Source of the DNA: Cribrihabitans_A neustonicus
Lineage (GTDB): Bacteria; Pseudomonadota; Alphaproteobacteria; Rhodobacterales; Rhodobacteraceae
Reading direction: 5' to 3'
Assembly: GCF_048820895.1 (NCBI RefSeq)
Contig: NZ_JBMERQ010000005.1
Location: 62,001-126,000, forward strand
DNA: 64,000 bases
Shown here one piece after another: positions 43,554-52,355 of the stretch (its first letter is position 1; the number at the start of each line of letters is the position of its first letter). A program made the position numbers and the translations under genes. The notes under the pieces are model-generated. The model had not been told where the DNA came from. It saw only the letters and a program-made list of their open reading frames with translations, and searched no databases.

Positions 43554-44105
43554 ATGCCGGAACAACTTTGGGTCTTCGGCTACGGATCGCTGATCTGGAA
43601 CCCGGGTTTCCATCCCGCCGAACAGGTGCCGGCGCGGCTCGACGGCTGGAAGCGGCGCTTCTGCCTGTGCTCGCTGCGCTACCGCGGCACCTCCGAGCAG
43701 CCAGGCCTGGTGCTGGCGCTGGACGCAGCGCCGCGCGAAGCCTGCCACGGAGTTGCGCTGGCGGTGCCGCAGGGGCAGGAAGAACCTGTCCTGGAGGGTC
43801 TGCGCGCGCGTGAACTGTTCAACCCGGCCTACCGCGAAATCACCACCCGGCTCGCCCTCCGCGACGGGCGCGAGGTGACTGCGCTGACCTATGTGGTGAA
43901 CCGTGAACACCCGCAGTATTGCGGTTTCGAGCGCGGCGAGCAGGCCCGGATCATCGCGGCCGCCGCAGGTGAAAAGGGCCCCAATTGCGATTACCTGTGG
44001 AACACCGCCGCGCATCTGCGCAGCCTTGGTATTGCCGACCCTGACCTCGACTGGCTGTCGGACCGCGTGCGCGCCTTGCACGCAGGAACCCGGCTCCCGG
44101 CCTGA
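43554..44105 (+). CDS. tdaR3: Gamma-glutamylcyclotransferase (ChaC-like) TDA resistance protein
   Basis: A 183-residue ChaC-type protein with the signature VFGYGSLIWNPGF at residues 7-19 and the EPVLEGLRARELFNPAY stretch where the catalytic Glu is expected. The family converts gamma-glutamyl peptides, including glutathione, to 5-oxoproline. TdaR3 is described as the main TDA resistance factor in Phaeobacter, linked to acid tolerance. AAGGAG lies 8 nt before ATG. Its product could feed the pxpBCA enzymes 15 kb away. Confidence 0.9.
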   Translation: MPEQLWVFGYGSLIWNPGFHPAEQVPARLDGWKRRFCLCSLRYRGTSEQPGLVLALDAAPREACHGVALAVPQGQEEPVLEGLRARELFNPAYREITTRLALRDGREVTALTYVVNREHPQYCGFERGEQARIIAAAAGEKGPNCDYLWNTAAHLRSLGIADPDLDWLSDRVRALHAGTRLPA

Positions 44106-44313
44106 CCCTTTCCGGGTGCCGCACGGCACCACGCAACTGCGCGCCGCCCGCTGCGCAGAACCAAAAACCCTGCCAGCGGGATTCGTCCAGGCCGCTGGCG
44201 GCCACCCCTCGAAAACCGTGAGCCCCCAGCTCGGATAAAACGATTGGATTTGGCGCCGCCCGCACACCCATAACCCGGAGACAGTTCACTTTTGCCGGGA
44301 ATTAGAGGCCGCC

Positions 44314-45759
44314 ATGACAGATCATACCCAGACCAGCGCCCCGCCGCACCTCAACCCGCTTGCCGCCACGCTGCACAGGTTCGCCCGCAGCAGAACCTTC
44401 TGGGGGATTGCAGGCTCTGCTGCGGCCGCCGCCGCCGCCGCGGCGCTGGCCGCCGCCTACCTGCCTCCCGGCATGGCGCTGGCTGCAGCGCTCTCCACCG
44501 GCTGTCTCGGCCTTTGGGCCAGCGCCGCGGTGCCGGAATACTGGACCGCGCTGGCCTTTTTCCTGGCCGCGGTTGCCACTGCTGCGGCCCCGGCCGAGGT
44601 GATCTTCTCCGGCTTTCATTCCTCCACCTTCTGGCTGCTGTTCAGCGGACTGGTGCTGGGCGCGGCCATCAAGCACACCGGGCTCGACCAGCGTGCCGCG
44701 GCGCTTCTGATGCGACTGCCGTTCAGGACCTACCCGATGCTGATTGCTGGCATCACCGGCTGCAGCATGGCGCTTGCCTTCCTGGTGCCCTCCTCGATCG
44801 GCCGCATCATGATCCTGATGCCGGTAATCTCGGCCCTGGCCGGGCAGCTGGGCTTTGCGGCCGGCGCCAAGGGCCGCACCGGAATGCTGACAGCCGCGGC
44901 CTTCGCCACCTTCGCGCCCGCCTTCACCATCCTGCCCGCCAACGCGCCGAACATGATCCTCGCCGGTATGAGCGAGACCCTCTACGGGGTTGAGATCTCC
45001 TATTGGACCTATCTGAAGCTGCACTTCCCGGTTCTGGGGCTGCTGAAATCGGCGCTCATTGCTGGCCTTGTGCTGGTGATGTTCCCCGACCGCCTGCCGG
45101 AACGGGGCGAGGCGCGTCCCGAAGCGCCCGCGCCCGTCACCCTGCCGCAATGGCAACTGATGGCAATCCTGGGCCTGTGCCTGGCGCTGTGGCTGAGCGA
45201 CGAGCTGCACGGGATCTCGCCCGCCTGGATCGGGCTGGCGGCGGCGCTTGCCTGCCTGTGGCCGCGCGCCGGGCTCACCGCACGCGGAGCGGTCAATACC
45301 GACCTCAGCTATGGCGCGCTGCTGTTTGTCGCGGGCATCATGGGGCTGGGCGCGGTGATTGCTTCGGCCGGCCTGGGCGAGGCGCTGGTGGCCGCCGCGG
45401 GCGGCTTCGCCGGCTTCTCGCCAGAGACCCCTGTGCGCAACCTCGCCGTGCTGACTGGCCTGTCGACGCTGGTGGCCATGGCCACCAACCTGCCCGGTGT
45501 GCCCGCGGTGATGACGCCGTTGGGGGCCGACCTGGCGCAGGCCACCGGACTGCCGCTGCAAACCGTGCTGATGACTCAGGTGCTGGCCTTCTCCAATGTT
45601 TTCCTGCCCTTCCAGGCGCCGCCGCTGGTGGCCGCGATCCAGGCCGGCCGCATCCCGGCCCGGGCGGTGGTCCGGATGTGCCTGATACTGTTTACGGTGA
45701 GCCTCCTGGTGCTGGTGCCGCTGGATTTCCTATGGTGGCGCGTGCTGGGCGTGCTCTGA
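44314..45759 (+). CDS. SLC13/DASS-family permease
   Basis: A 481-residue inner-membrane protein with about 11-12 helices. Two sodium/anion signature repeats are visible (HSSTFWLLFSGLVLG...; LVPSSIGRIMIL; MATNLPGVPAVMTPLG). SLC13/DASS carriers import dicarboxylates, sulfate or related anions. In a TDA locus, uptake of a sulfur or carboxylate anion is plausible. A 208-bp gap with a GGTGCC/GGCACC hairpin (44115-44130) separates it from tdaR3. Confidence 0.9.
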   Translation: MTDHTQTSAPPHLNPLAATLHRFARSRTFWGIAGSAAAAAAAAALAAAYLPPGMALAAALSTGCLGLWASAAVPEYWTALAFFLAAVATAAAPAEVIFSGFHSSTFWLLFSGLVLGAAIKHTGLDQRAAALLMRLPFRTYPMLIAGITGCSMALAFLVPSSIGRIMILMPVISALAGQLGFAAGAKGRTGMLTAAAFATFAPAFTILPANAPNMILAGMSETLYGVEISYWTYLKLHFPVLGLLKSALIAGLVLVMFPDRLPERGEARPEAPAPVTLPQWQLMAILGLCLALWLSDELHGISPAWIGLAAALACLWPRAGLTARGAVNTDLSYGALLFVAGIMGLGAVIASAGLGEALVAAAGGFAGFSPETPVRNLAVLTGLSTLVAMATNLPGVPAVMTPLGADLAQATGLPLQTVLMTQVLAFSNVFLPFQAPPLVAAIQAGRIPARAVVRMCLILFTVSLLVLVPLDFLWWRVLGVL

Positions 45760-45831
45760 GCGGTCAGGGCGCAAGGAATCCTGAGGGCCGCCCTCGGCAC
45801 TTCCGAATTGTGCGAACCGCGGATGCGTTTC

Positions 45832-45843
45832 TACCTATAGGTA
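45832..45843. promoter_or_regulatory. Perfect 12-bp palindrome upstream of the haloperoxidase-like gene
   Basis: TACCTATAGGTA lies 24 bp before the start codon of the gene at 45867. Its core TATAGG also resembles a -10 element. It could be an operator at a promoter; no regulator is assigned. Confidence 0.45.
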
Positions 45844-45866
45844 TTTCTGACTTGCGAGGTAACACG

Positions 45867-47168
45867 ATGACGGCACGAACTTCCTGGCTGCGGGGCATCG
45901 CCTGTAGCGCGGCGCTGGCCCTGGCGATGAGCGCGGGCAGCGCGCAGGCCGAACTGGCGGCAGAGTGGCAAGGCGCCGCGATGCAGCTGATCAAACAGGC
46001 GAAATGGCCCGGGCCTCAGCGCCAGCGCGCGCTGGCAATCCTGCACACCGCGATGTTCGACGCAGCAAATGCGGCAGGCGGCAACTACCAGGCCTACGCC
46101 TACGACGGCCCCGGCGGTCCAGCGGAGGTGCGCGAGGCTGCGGTGACGCAGGCCGCTCTCACGGTGATGCAGACGCTGATACCGGAACGCGCCGAGGTAT
46201 TGCAACAGATCGCCGACAGCCATCTGGACGCCGCCGCCAGCCCCGAAATCCTCGGCCAGGGCATCGCGCTTGGCCGCGCGGCCGCCGAAGCGGTGCTTCA
46301 GGCGCGGCTAGAGGATGGTGCTGATTTCTCCGCCGACTTCACCCCGGCCAAGGCCGCGCCAGGCATCTATCAGCCGACCTCCGAACGGGCGATGGCCGCG
46401 CCCCGGATCCGGCACATGACGCCCTTCGTTCTGTCCTCCGCCGACCATTTCCCGGTGCCCCCGCCGCCCGCCCTCGACAGCATGCAGTTCCACCGCGACC
46501 TGGCCGAGGTGGCCAGGCTCGGCGGTGCCGCTCAGGAGGCTTCCGAAGAAGTGACCACCATTGCCAAGCTGCATGCGGGCTCCGGTTCGGGCGCCTGGAA
46601 CCAGATCGCGCTCGGCGGCAGTGCGCGCTGCGGGCTTGATCTGCTGGAGGAGGCACGGCTGCTGGCCCTGCTGAACCTGGCACTGACCGATGCGCTGGTG
46701 GCCGGCTTCAACGCCAAGTATGAATACGCCTTCTGGCGTCCGGAAACCGCAATGGCGGCGCTTGGCAAGGGGTTCGAGCACCCCGAACTGGCACCTGGCA
46801 CGCCTTGGTCCTCCCGCATTCCGGCCCCGATGCACCCCGAGTACCCCTGTCAGCACTGCACCAGCGGCAGCGCTGCGCAGGAGGTGATGGAGTCAGTCTT
46901 CGGCGACGGCGAATTCAGTTTCACCTTCACCAATGGCAAGGGGCTGGAGAGGGACTACACGAGCTTCCGGCAGTTTGCCGAGGAGGAGGCGGAATCGCGG
47001 GTGCTGGCCGGCGTGCATTACCGCCGCTCCAACACTGTGGGTGACATGCTGGGCCATCAAATCGGCACCTACATCGTGCAGAACGCCCTGCAACCGCAGA
47101 ACGGCGCGGGTACCGCCGAGTGCACGCCGGGCGAATTGAGCAATGTTTCCTCGAAGCTCTCCTACTGA
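45867..47168 (+). CDS. Vanadium-dependent haloperoxidase / PAP2-family secreted protein
   Basis: A 433-residue precursor with a signal peptide (cleavage near AQA, residue 29). The vanadate/phosphate site motifs are intact: K284-x6-R291-P292 (KYEYAFWRP), P327-C-Q-H330 (the PSGH-type motif) and R378-x5-H384 (SRVLAGVH). Members oxidise halides with peroxide or act as acid phosphatases. Export to the periplasm is expected. It is cotranslated with the next gene (TGATG). Whether it acts on TDA or in peroxide/halide chemistry is unknown. Confidence 0.85.
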   Translation: MTARTSWLRGIACSAALALAMSAGSAQAELAAEWQGAAMQLIKQAKWPGPQRQRALAILHTAMFDAANAAGGNYQAYAYDGPGGPAEVREAAVTQAALTVMQTLIPERAEVLQQIADSHLDAAASPEILGQGIALGRAAAEAVLQARLEDGADFSADFTPAKAAPGIYQPTSERAMAAPRIRHMTPFVLSSADHFPVPPPPALDSMQFHRDLAEVARLGGAAQEASEEVTTIAKLHAGSGSGAWNQIALGGSARCGLDLLEEARLLALLNLALTDALVAGFNAKYEYAFWRPETAMAALGKGFEHPELAPGTPWSSRIPAPMHPEYPCQHCTSGSAAQEVMESVFGDGEFSFTFTNGKGLERDYTSFRQFAEEEAESRVLAGVHYRRSNTVGDMLGHQIGTYIVQNALQPQNGAGTAECTPGELSNVSSKLSY

Positions 47169-47248
47169 TGCTGATCGCCATGCCGCCTGCATACCGCGGG
47201 CGGCATGCTCTCACCCTTGCAAACCTCTCCTTAGCCCCAGGGGGAAGC

Positions 47249-48292
47249 GTGACACCGGATTGCCGGCCATTCCTGCCCATTGCTGCAGCAGCGCTGCTCT
47301 GCGCCGCCCCAGCTGCCGCACATGAGGCATGGCTGCTGACGCCGGAAGAGGTGTACAAGCTGTCCCTCGCCCCGGTGCCAGCGCTGTTTTTCGACCGGCA
47401 GGCGCTGATGCTGGTGGCGCTGGCCGCAGCGCTGGCGGTTTTCGCCGCGCTGCTCCTCGCCGAGCGCGCCCAGCCCGCGGCAACGCGCGTGCTGAGGCCG
47501 CTGCACGATGCGAGTCCGGATTTTGGCCCCCTCGCTTTGCGGCTGGGCCTTGGACTCACCATCGGGCTGAATGCGCTTGGCGGCCTGCCGCGCCACGGCA
47601 CCGCGCGCTGGAGCGAGCCCACGCTCTTCGTGCCCGACATGCAGCTGTCGCTCGCGCCGGGCTGGGAATGGCTGGCGCCCGCCGCCCTGACCGCAGCCGC
47701 GCTGCTGCTCGCGGGTCTTGCCGTGCGCACCGCTGCTCTGGGGGTGATTGTGCTTGTGCTCCTGGGCGCCTGCGCCTTCCCGGTGGACTTCCTGCTCTAC
47801 TACGCACCGCATTTTGCGGCACCTGCGCTGCTGCTTCTGCACTATGGCGGCGGCCGGTTTGGGTTGGATGCGAAGCTATCGGGATCGCGACAGGCCCGCA
47901 ACGCCAACGCAAATGCGGTCTGGACCACGGCACAGGTTCTTTCGGGTGCCGGCTTTGCGCTGATTGCGGTCTGCGTCAAGTTCCTCCAGCCCACTCTGCT
48001 GATCGCAATCCTCGATCACGGGGGCCTGAGTTTCTTTGGCCTGCCGCAGCCCTGGACAGCGCTGTTCATGATGAGCATCGAGCTCCTGGCCGGTGTCCTG
48101 CTGGCAATGGGGCTGCTGCTGCGGCCCGTCGCGCTCTTCCTGATCGGCGCGTTCACCTTCTTCGCCATCGTCCTGCAGGAGTCGCCGCTCCTGCACGGCA
48201 ATCTCTACGGGCTGTGTGTCTTTCTGTTCCTGCACGGCGGCCGCAGCCCGGGCGTGCTGCGATTGCGCCAGCCCGGGGCGGAGCGTGCCTGA
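47249..48292 (+). CDS. DoxX-like multi-helix membrane protein
   Basis: A 347-residue protein from GTG 47249, chosen because AGGGGGA lies just upstream and a signal peptide (IAAAALLCAAPAAA) with HEAWLLTPEE follows at once. ATG 47168 overlaps the haloperoxidase stop and is the alternative (374 residues). Eight or so helices include the DoxX-like LRLGLGLTIGLNALGG. The role is unknown; such proteins often sit with redox or sulfur systems. Confidence 0.72.
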   Translation: MTPDCRPFLPIAAAALLCAAPAAAHEAWLLTPEEVYKLSLAPVPALFFDRQALMLVALAAALAVFAALLLAERAQPAATRVLRPLHDASPDFGPLALRLGLGLTIGLNALGGLPRHGTARWSEPTLFVPDMQLSLAPGWEWLAPAALTAAALLLAGLAVRTAALGVIVLVLLGACAFPVDFLLYYAPHFAAPALLLLHYGGGRFGLDAKLSGSRQARNANANAVWTTAQVLSGAGFALIAVCVKFLQPTLLIAILDHGGLSFFGLPQPWTALFMMSIELLAGVLLAMGLLLRPVALFLIGAFTFFAIVLQESPLLHGNLYGLCVFLFLHGGRSPGVLRLRQPGAERA

Positions 48293-48294
48293 GG

Positions 48295-48750
48295 ATGCCG
48301 CCGCGCCGTCCCCTGCGGCAGCTGGCAGCCACCGCGCTCATAGCCTGCTGCCCGCTGCTCGCGCTGGCGTCATGGCTGCCTCAGGCGCAGGAACTGCGGC
48401 AGCTGCCGCACCAATTGTTCGTGACTCTGCCCGGGGACAGCCCGGCGCTGTCGCTGGCCGCGGTTCAATCCTCGGGCGGCGCCTGGCACCTGGAAATCAG
48501 CGCCCCGGGTTTCACTTTCAGCGGGCTTTGCGCCCTCGATCAGAATGGTGCGCCCGCGGGGCATGCGCATGTCTTCAAGGGAAGCGAAAAAATCGGCACC
48601 GCCTACCAGCCGCTTTTCCCGCTGGGGCCTCTCCCGCCCGGCACCCATCGCTACACCGTTTCGCTGCGCGCCAGCGATCACCGCGTCCTGGCCCGCCCGC
48701 AGCGCCGCGGCGCGCTCTCACGCAGCGTGACGGTTACTGTGCCGGACTGA
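48295..48750 (+). CDS. Secreted protein of unknown function
   Basis: A 151-residue precursor: basic N-terminus, hydrophobic leader (LAATALIACCPLLALASW), then a beta-rich domain (WHLEISAPGFTFSGLCALDQNG; GHAHVFKGSEKIG; HRYTVSLRASDHR). It starts 2 nt after the DoxX-like gene and belongs to the same operon. A small periplasmic binding or accessory domain for the two membrane neighbours is plausible. I cannot name a family. Confidence 0.72.
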   Translation: MPPRRPLRQLAATALIACCPLLALASWLPQAQELRQLPHQLFVTLPGDSPALSLAAVQSSGGAWHLEISAPGFTFSGLCALDQNGAPAGHAHVFKGSEKIGTAYQPLFPLGPLPPGTHRYTVSLRASDHRVLARPQRRGALSRSVTVTVPD

Positions 48751-48907
48751 CGGGACGCCCACGGAACGGCCGCCGAACCCTCAGAAAAACCGCTGTTTTT
48801 CCTCAGCTTATCGAATTGGCCAGCGCCAGTCCCCCTGCCTTAGGCTGAACCTGCACGCGCCGGGCGGCGCCCGCGCGGATCATTCCCCAAGCAGAGGAGC
48901 AAAAACC

Positions 48908-49432
48908 TTGGCACAGCAGATGGAATTGGCGGCACGGATCGTGCTGACGGGATTGGGAGCCACGCTTTTTATGGATATCTGGGCAGTGGCGGCGGAGGCA
49001 ATGTTCGGAATTCCGCAGAGCAGCTTTACCATGGTCGGCCGCTGGCTCGGCCATATGCCGGAGGGCACGTTCGTGCACGATAGCCTGCGCAGGGCAGCGC
49101 CCGTACAAGGTGAGGCCGCGATCGGCTGGAGCGCCCATTACCTGACAGGCGTGTTGCTTGCCGCCCTTTTCGTAGCTGCGGCGGGCAAGGACCAGCTCCG
49201 CCACCCGCGGCTGGCGCCAGCGCTGCTCTTCGGTTTAGTGACGGTGGTGATCCCCTTCTTCGTGTTGCAGCCGGCCACCGGCGCAGGCTTCATGGCCTCC
49301 AATAAACCCGACCCGGATTTCGCCCGGCTGAAAAGCCTGATGTCGCACATCTCCTTCGGGCTGGGGCTCTACCTCGCCGCCTGGGTGCAGGCGCGGCTTG
49401 TGCGGATGCGTGGCCGGACCGCGGCCTCCTGA
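48908..49432 (+). CDS. DUF2938-family membrane protein
   Basis: A 174-residue protein with four hydrophobic segments and the DUF2938 phrases GLGATLFMDIWAV, GWSAHYLTGVLLA and VIPFFVLQPATGAGFMAS. The start is TTG 48908, because AGAGGAG lies 8 nt upstream; ATG 48920 is 20 nt from it. The function of the family is unknown. It converges with the tdaF operon, with a terminator between. Confidence 0.82.
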   Translation: MAQQMELAARIVLTGLGATLFMDIWAVAAEAMFGIPQSSFTMVGRWLGHMPEGTFVHDSLRRAAPVQGEAAIGWSAHYLTGVLLAALFVAAAGKDQLRHPRLAPALLFGLVTVVIPFFVLQPATGAGFMASNKPDPDFARLKSLMSHISFGLGLYLAAWVQARLVRMRGRTAAS

Positions 49433-49440
49433 GCGGGAAC

Positions 49441-49476
49441 AAAAAAGGCCTGCCGCGGAGAACATGCGCGGCAGGC
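49441..49476 (-). terminator. Intrinsic terminator of the paaZ2-tdaF operon
   Basis: Stem GCCTGCCGCG/CGCGGCAGGC (49448-49457 with 49467-49476, loop of 9) is followed, read on the minus strand, by C then TTTTTT (49446-49441). It ends the leftward operon 30 bp after tdaF. Confidence 0.85.
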
Positions 49477-49507
49477 AGTACAGGGGAGGACAACCGGGGA
49501 ACGCTGG

Positions 49508-50083
49508 TCAGCCCGGCTGCGGCAGGCGGCTTTTCAGGATCGCCACCACTTCAGCCGGTTCCGGCAGCGACTGGTGGCCGTGCATCTTGTTCAGAAGCGG
49601 GTCGAAATTCTCCCGCCAGACCGGTTCGAACACTTCGTAGCCGTCCTCCCGGATGCGGGCGACGTTGCGCTTCACGGCCGGCTTGCTCCACATCGGCCCG
49701 CCCATCACGGGGAAAAACAGCACCGGGAACTCCGCCGCCAGCACCACCGTGGTCAGCCGGTTCAGCGAGGAGCCGCAAGCCACCGCCGAAAGCGTATTGG
49801 CGGTAGCGGGCAGAACCGCCAATATGTCGTGCTCGGCAGCGATCTTGCCCGGCTTGTCGGTGGCCCAGTCCCTGGGGCTGTCGCCGCAGATCAGCCGGTC
49901 CACGAAGAGCGCCACACTGTCCATGTTGAGGAACTTGGTGGCGGTGGGCGTGAACAGCGCGGTAAGCGAGCAGTCGATCGTATTCTTGATCTCGCGCAGG
50001 TAGAGCGGCAGCAGCATGCTGTCGAGCGAGCCGGTAATGCCGATCAGGATGCGGGGTTTGTCTGCGGGGGTGGCGGTGTTCAT
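49508..50083 (-). CDS. tdaF: Flavoprotein decarboxylase (HFCD family) TdaF
   Basis: A 191-residue flavoprotein like phosphopantothenoylcysteine decarboxylase. The expected elements are the ILIGITGSLDS start, VLPATANTLSAVACG (active-site PATAN region) and FFPVMGGPMW (PxMNxxMW-like loop). HFCD enzymes oxidatively decarboxylate C-terminal cysteines to enethiols. In TDA synthesis TdaF is thought to release sulfur from a cysteine-linked intermediate. It overlaps paaZ2 by 4 nt. Confidence 0.92.
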   Translation of the reverse strand: MNTATPADKPRILIGITGSLDSMLLPLYLREIKNTIDCSLTALFTPTATKFLNMDSVALFVDRLICGDSPRDWATDKPGKIAAEHDILAVLPATANTLSAVACGSSLNRLTTVVLAAEFPVLFFPVMGGPMWSKPAVKRNVARIREDGYEVFEPVWRENFDPLLNKMHGHQSLPEPAEVVAILKSRLPQPG

Positions 50084-52155
50084 GAGACAAGGTCCTTCTG
50101 GTCAGTCTTCTTGGTTTCGGGAAGCGGCTCCACGGCGCGCTGATGCGGCCACTCAGCGGCCACCAGGGTCAGCAGATCGAAGCTCGCCACACAGCGGCCG
50201 GCACCGTTCAGCACGCGGCAGTCCCAGCACACCTCGCCATGCCCGGCAGCAGAGGCGGGAGAAATCCTCTTGCAGGTGAGCCGCACATGCAGCCGGTCGC
50301 CGAAATAGACCGGCGCATGGAAGCGCAGGTTGTCGGTGCCGATGTTGGCCAGCACCGGACCCGGGTCGGGATCGACGTAGAGCCCGTTGGCAAAGGCCAC
50401 CACCAGCTGCCCATGCGCCACCCGGCGGCCGAAGAACGGATGCAAGCGGGCGGCCTCCTCGTCCATGTGGGCATAAAAGCGGTCGCCGGTCAGATGCGCG
50501 AACTGCTCGACGTCGTCCTGGGTGATTTCCCGCGCGGGCGTAACGAAACAATCGCCTGGACACAGCTCGGACAGGGGTTTGCGGAATGGGTGCGTCCCTT
50601 CCTGCGCCGGTGCGCCCTCGATCCATTGGCCGGTGAGTGCTGATACAAGCTGCGGCGGGCCGTCCAGGTCGGTTGCGGTCAGATAAGGGTCGAGCAGCGT
50701 GTCGAGATCCGGCGCCGCGCCGGGGGCACCGGGGGTGCCGGGCGCCAGCAAAAGGCCCGCATCCTGCCCACTTCCCGACAGTGCACCGCCGCGGATGCGC
50801 ACCGTGCCGCCCGCGGCGGCGAGGCAGACCGCGGCCTCGCGCGCGGCGGCAGCGTCATCGCTGTACATCACCGCTCCCAGCGAACAGGGCGCCCGGGCAG
50901 CCAGCGCAAAGGCGTCGCACAGGCTGTCGTACGCAATCACGGTCGCAGCCGGGCCGCGCACGCAAACGCGGTGCACCGCCTCCGCCTGTTGCGGGTCGCG
51001 GCAGCGAAGCAGCACCGGGTTCAGGAAGGCGCCCCGCTCGGCATCGCCCGAATGCAGCCGGACGTCCTCCAGCGTGCCGGCCGCGGCTTCGCATTCCGCA
51101 GACAGCGCGGCGAGCCGGCTGCGCGCTTCCTCGCGCCTGCGCAGGGAAACCAGCGCGCCCATACGGGAGCTGGGATCGTCGGGCAGGCCCACCGGCAGCG
51201 CCCTCAGCTCCGCCGCCAGGGCTGCGGTGACCTGCTCTTCCAGCCCCCGCGGCACCAGAATGCGCCGTACGGCGCCACGGCGCTGGCCCGCGTTCACGGT
51301 AATTTCCTCCACTACGCCGCGCAGGAACAGCCCCTGCGCCGCGGAGCCGGGCAATGCGTCCGCGCCGAGAATCGCGGCACTGAGCCCGCTGGTGCAGGCC
51401 CGGAAGGCCACACGGCCCGACACCACCGCCGGGTGGCTGCGCAGCCGCCGCTCCATCTCACGGGGGCCCGAAAAGGCCACGGTGTCGCCACGGCCCAGCT
51501 GCTCCAGCACCTCTTCGGCCGAAGCGTGGACAAGCTGCAGCGCCCCCGGCGGCAGCAGCTGCGACTGTTCAATCAGCCGCACCAGGGCCTCGGCCAGGAA
51601 CGCAGTCTCGCGGGCTGGCCGCAGGATGCAGGGCATGCCCGCAATCAGCGCCGGGGTGATCCGGTCCAGCGCGTCGCGCACCGGGGTATCATAGCAGGTG
51701 ATCTGCACCGCCACCCCTGGCCGCGGGGTGAGGATGCGCTGCACCGGGCCGCCGCGCTGCCCCCGCTGCAGCACCGTCTGGTCAGGCAGTGCCGGCACTG
51801 CGGCCGAAGCCACCGCCTGCATCGTTCGAATGCCGCCCTGGATATCCAGTTTGCCGTCGCGCCCGGTGGCCCCTGCCGCCAGGCTGTCGCCGGAAAGCCG
51901 GGCGGCGTGCTCATCCAGGTATTTGGCGAGCGCCTTCACCATCCGGGCCCGCGCGTGGAAGCTTTGCCGCCGCAGTGCAGGGCCGCCGCTCTGCCGCGCC
52001 CACACCACCGCCTCGGCGATGTCATCCGCGGCGCCTGCAAGCACCGCATGGGGGTGGCCGAGCGCCGCATGAAGCAGCACTTCCTGCTGCGTGGTCCCCG
52101 CCTGCCAGACTCCCCCCACAAAGCTTTTCAGGATACGCGGTTCCATCGCTTGCAT
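50080..52155 (-). CDS. paaZ2: PaaZ2: PaaZ-like fusion with dead aldehyde dehydrogenase and intact hydratase domain
   Basis: A 691-residue two-domain protein. The N-terminal aldehyde dehydrogenase half has Cys254 where E. coli PaaZ has Glu256, and Arg293 (NAGQRRGAV) where it has the nucleophile Cys295. Both catalytic residues are lost. The C-terminal MaoC-type hydratase keeps D558 and H563 (TGDRFYAHMD). It would open the oxepin-CoA ring and release the reactive aldehyde that rearranges to the tropone precursor. ATG 52155 has AGGAGG at a 10-nt spacing; ATG 52164 is too close to it. Confidence 0.93.
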   Translation of the reverse strand: MQAMEPRILKSFVGGVWQAGTTQQEVLLHAALGHPHAVLAGAADDIAEAVVWARQSGGPALRRQSFHARARMVKALAKYLDEHAARLSGDSLAAGATGRDGKLDIQGGIRTMQAVASAAVPALPDQTVLQRGQRGGPVQRILTPRPGVAVQITCYDTPVRDALDRITPALIAGMPCILRPARETAFLAEALVRLIEQSQLLPPGALQLVHASAEEVLEQLGRGDTVAFSGPREMERRLRSHPAVVSGRVAFRACTSGLSAAILGADALPGSAAQGLFLRGVVEEITVNAGQRRGAVRRILVPRGLEEQVTAALAAELRALPVGLPDDPSSRMGALVSLRRREEARSRLAALSAECEAAAGTLEDVRLHSGDAERGAFLNPVLLRCRDPQQAEAVHRVCVRGPAATVIAYDSLCDAFALAARAPCSLGAVMYSDDAAAAREAAVCLAAAGGTVRIRGGALSGSGQDAGLLLAPGTPGAPGAAPDLDTLLDPYLTATDLDGPPQLVSALTGQWIEGAPAQEGTHPFRKPLSELCPGDCFVTPAREITQDDVEQFAHLTGDRFYAHMDEEAARLHPFFGRRVAHGQLVVAFANGLYVDPDPGPVLANIGTDNLRFHAPVYFGDRLHVRLTCKRISPASAAGHGEVCWDCRVLNGAGRCVASFDLLTLVAAEWPHQRAVEPLPETKKTDQKDLVS

Positions 52156-52355
52156 GATGAGCATTCCTCCTGCCGGACCCGGCGCTTGCGCCGTTCACCT
52201 GCCAGAACACTCCGAAACCGGGGCTGCGCTCCAATCGATTATTCGGACCTCCCCCCTCAGATTTCTTGAGGCGCGGAACGTGCCGCGGGGCTGAGGGCCG
52301 GGCTCAGGATTTTCGATAAGCATTGCAGGAGCCTTGCGTGCAGGATGGCGGTGCC

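Noticed and set aside
45867..47168. Loss of the haloperoxidase His because TSGS follows where PSGH was expected
   Set aside because: The motif is actually PCQH (327-330) directly before it, which supplies the His; TSGS is a following loop.
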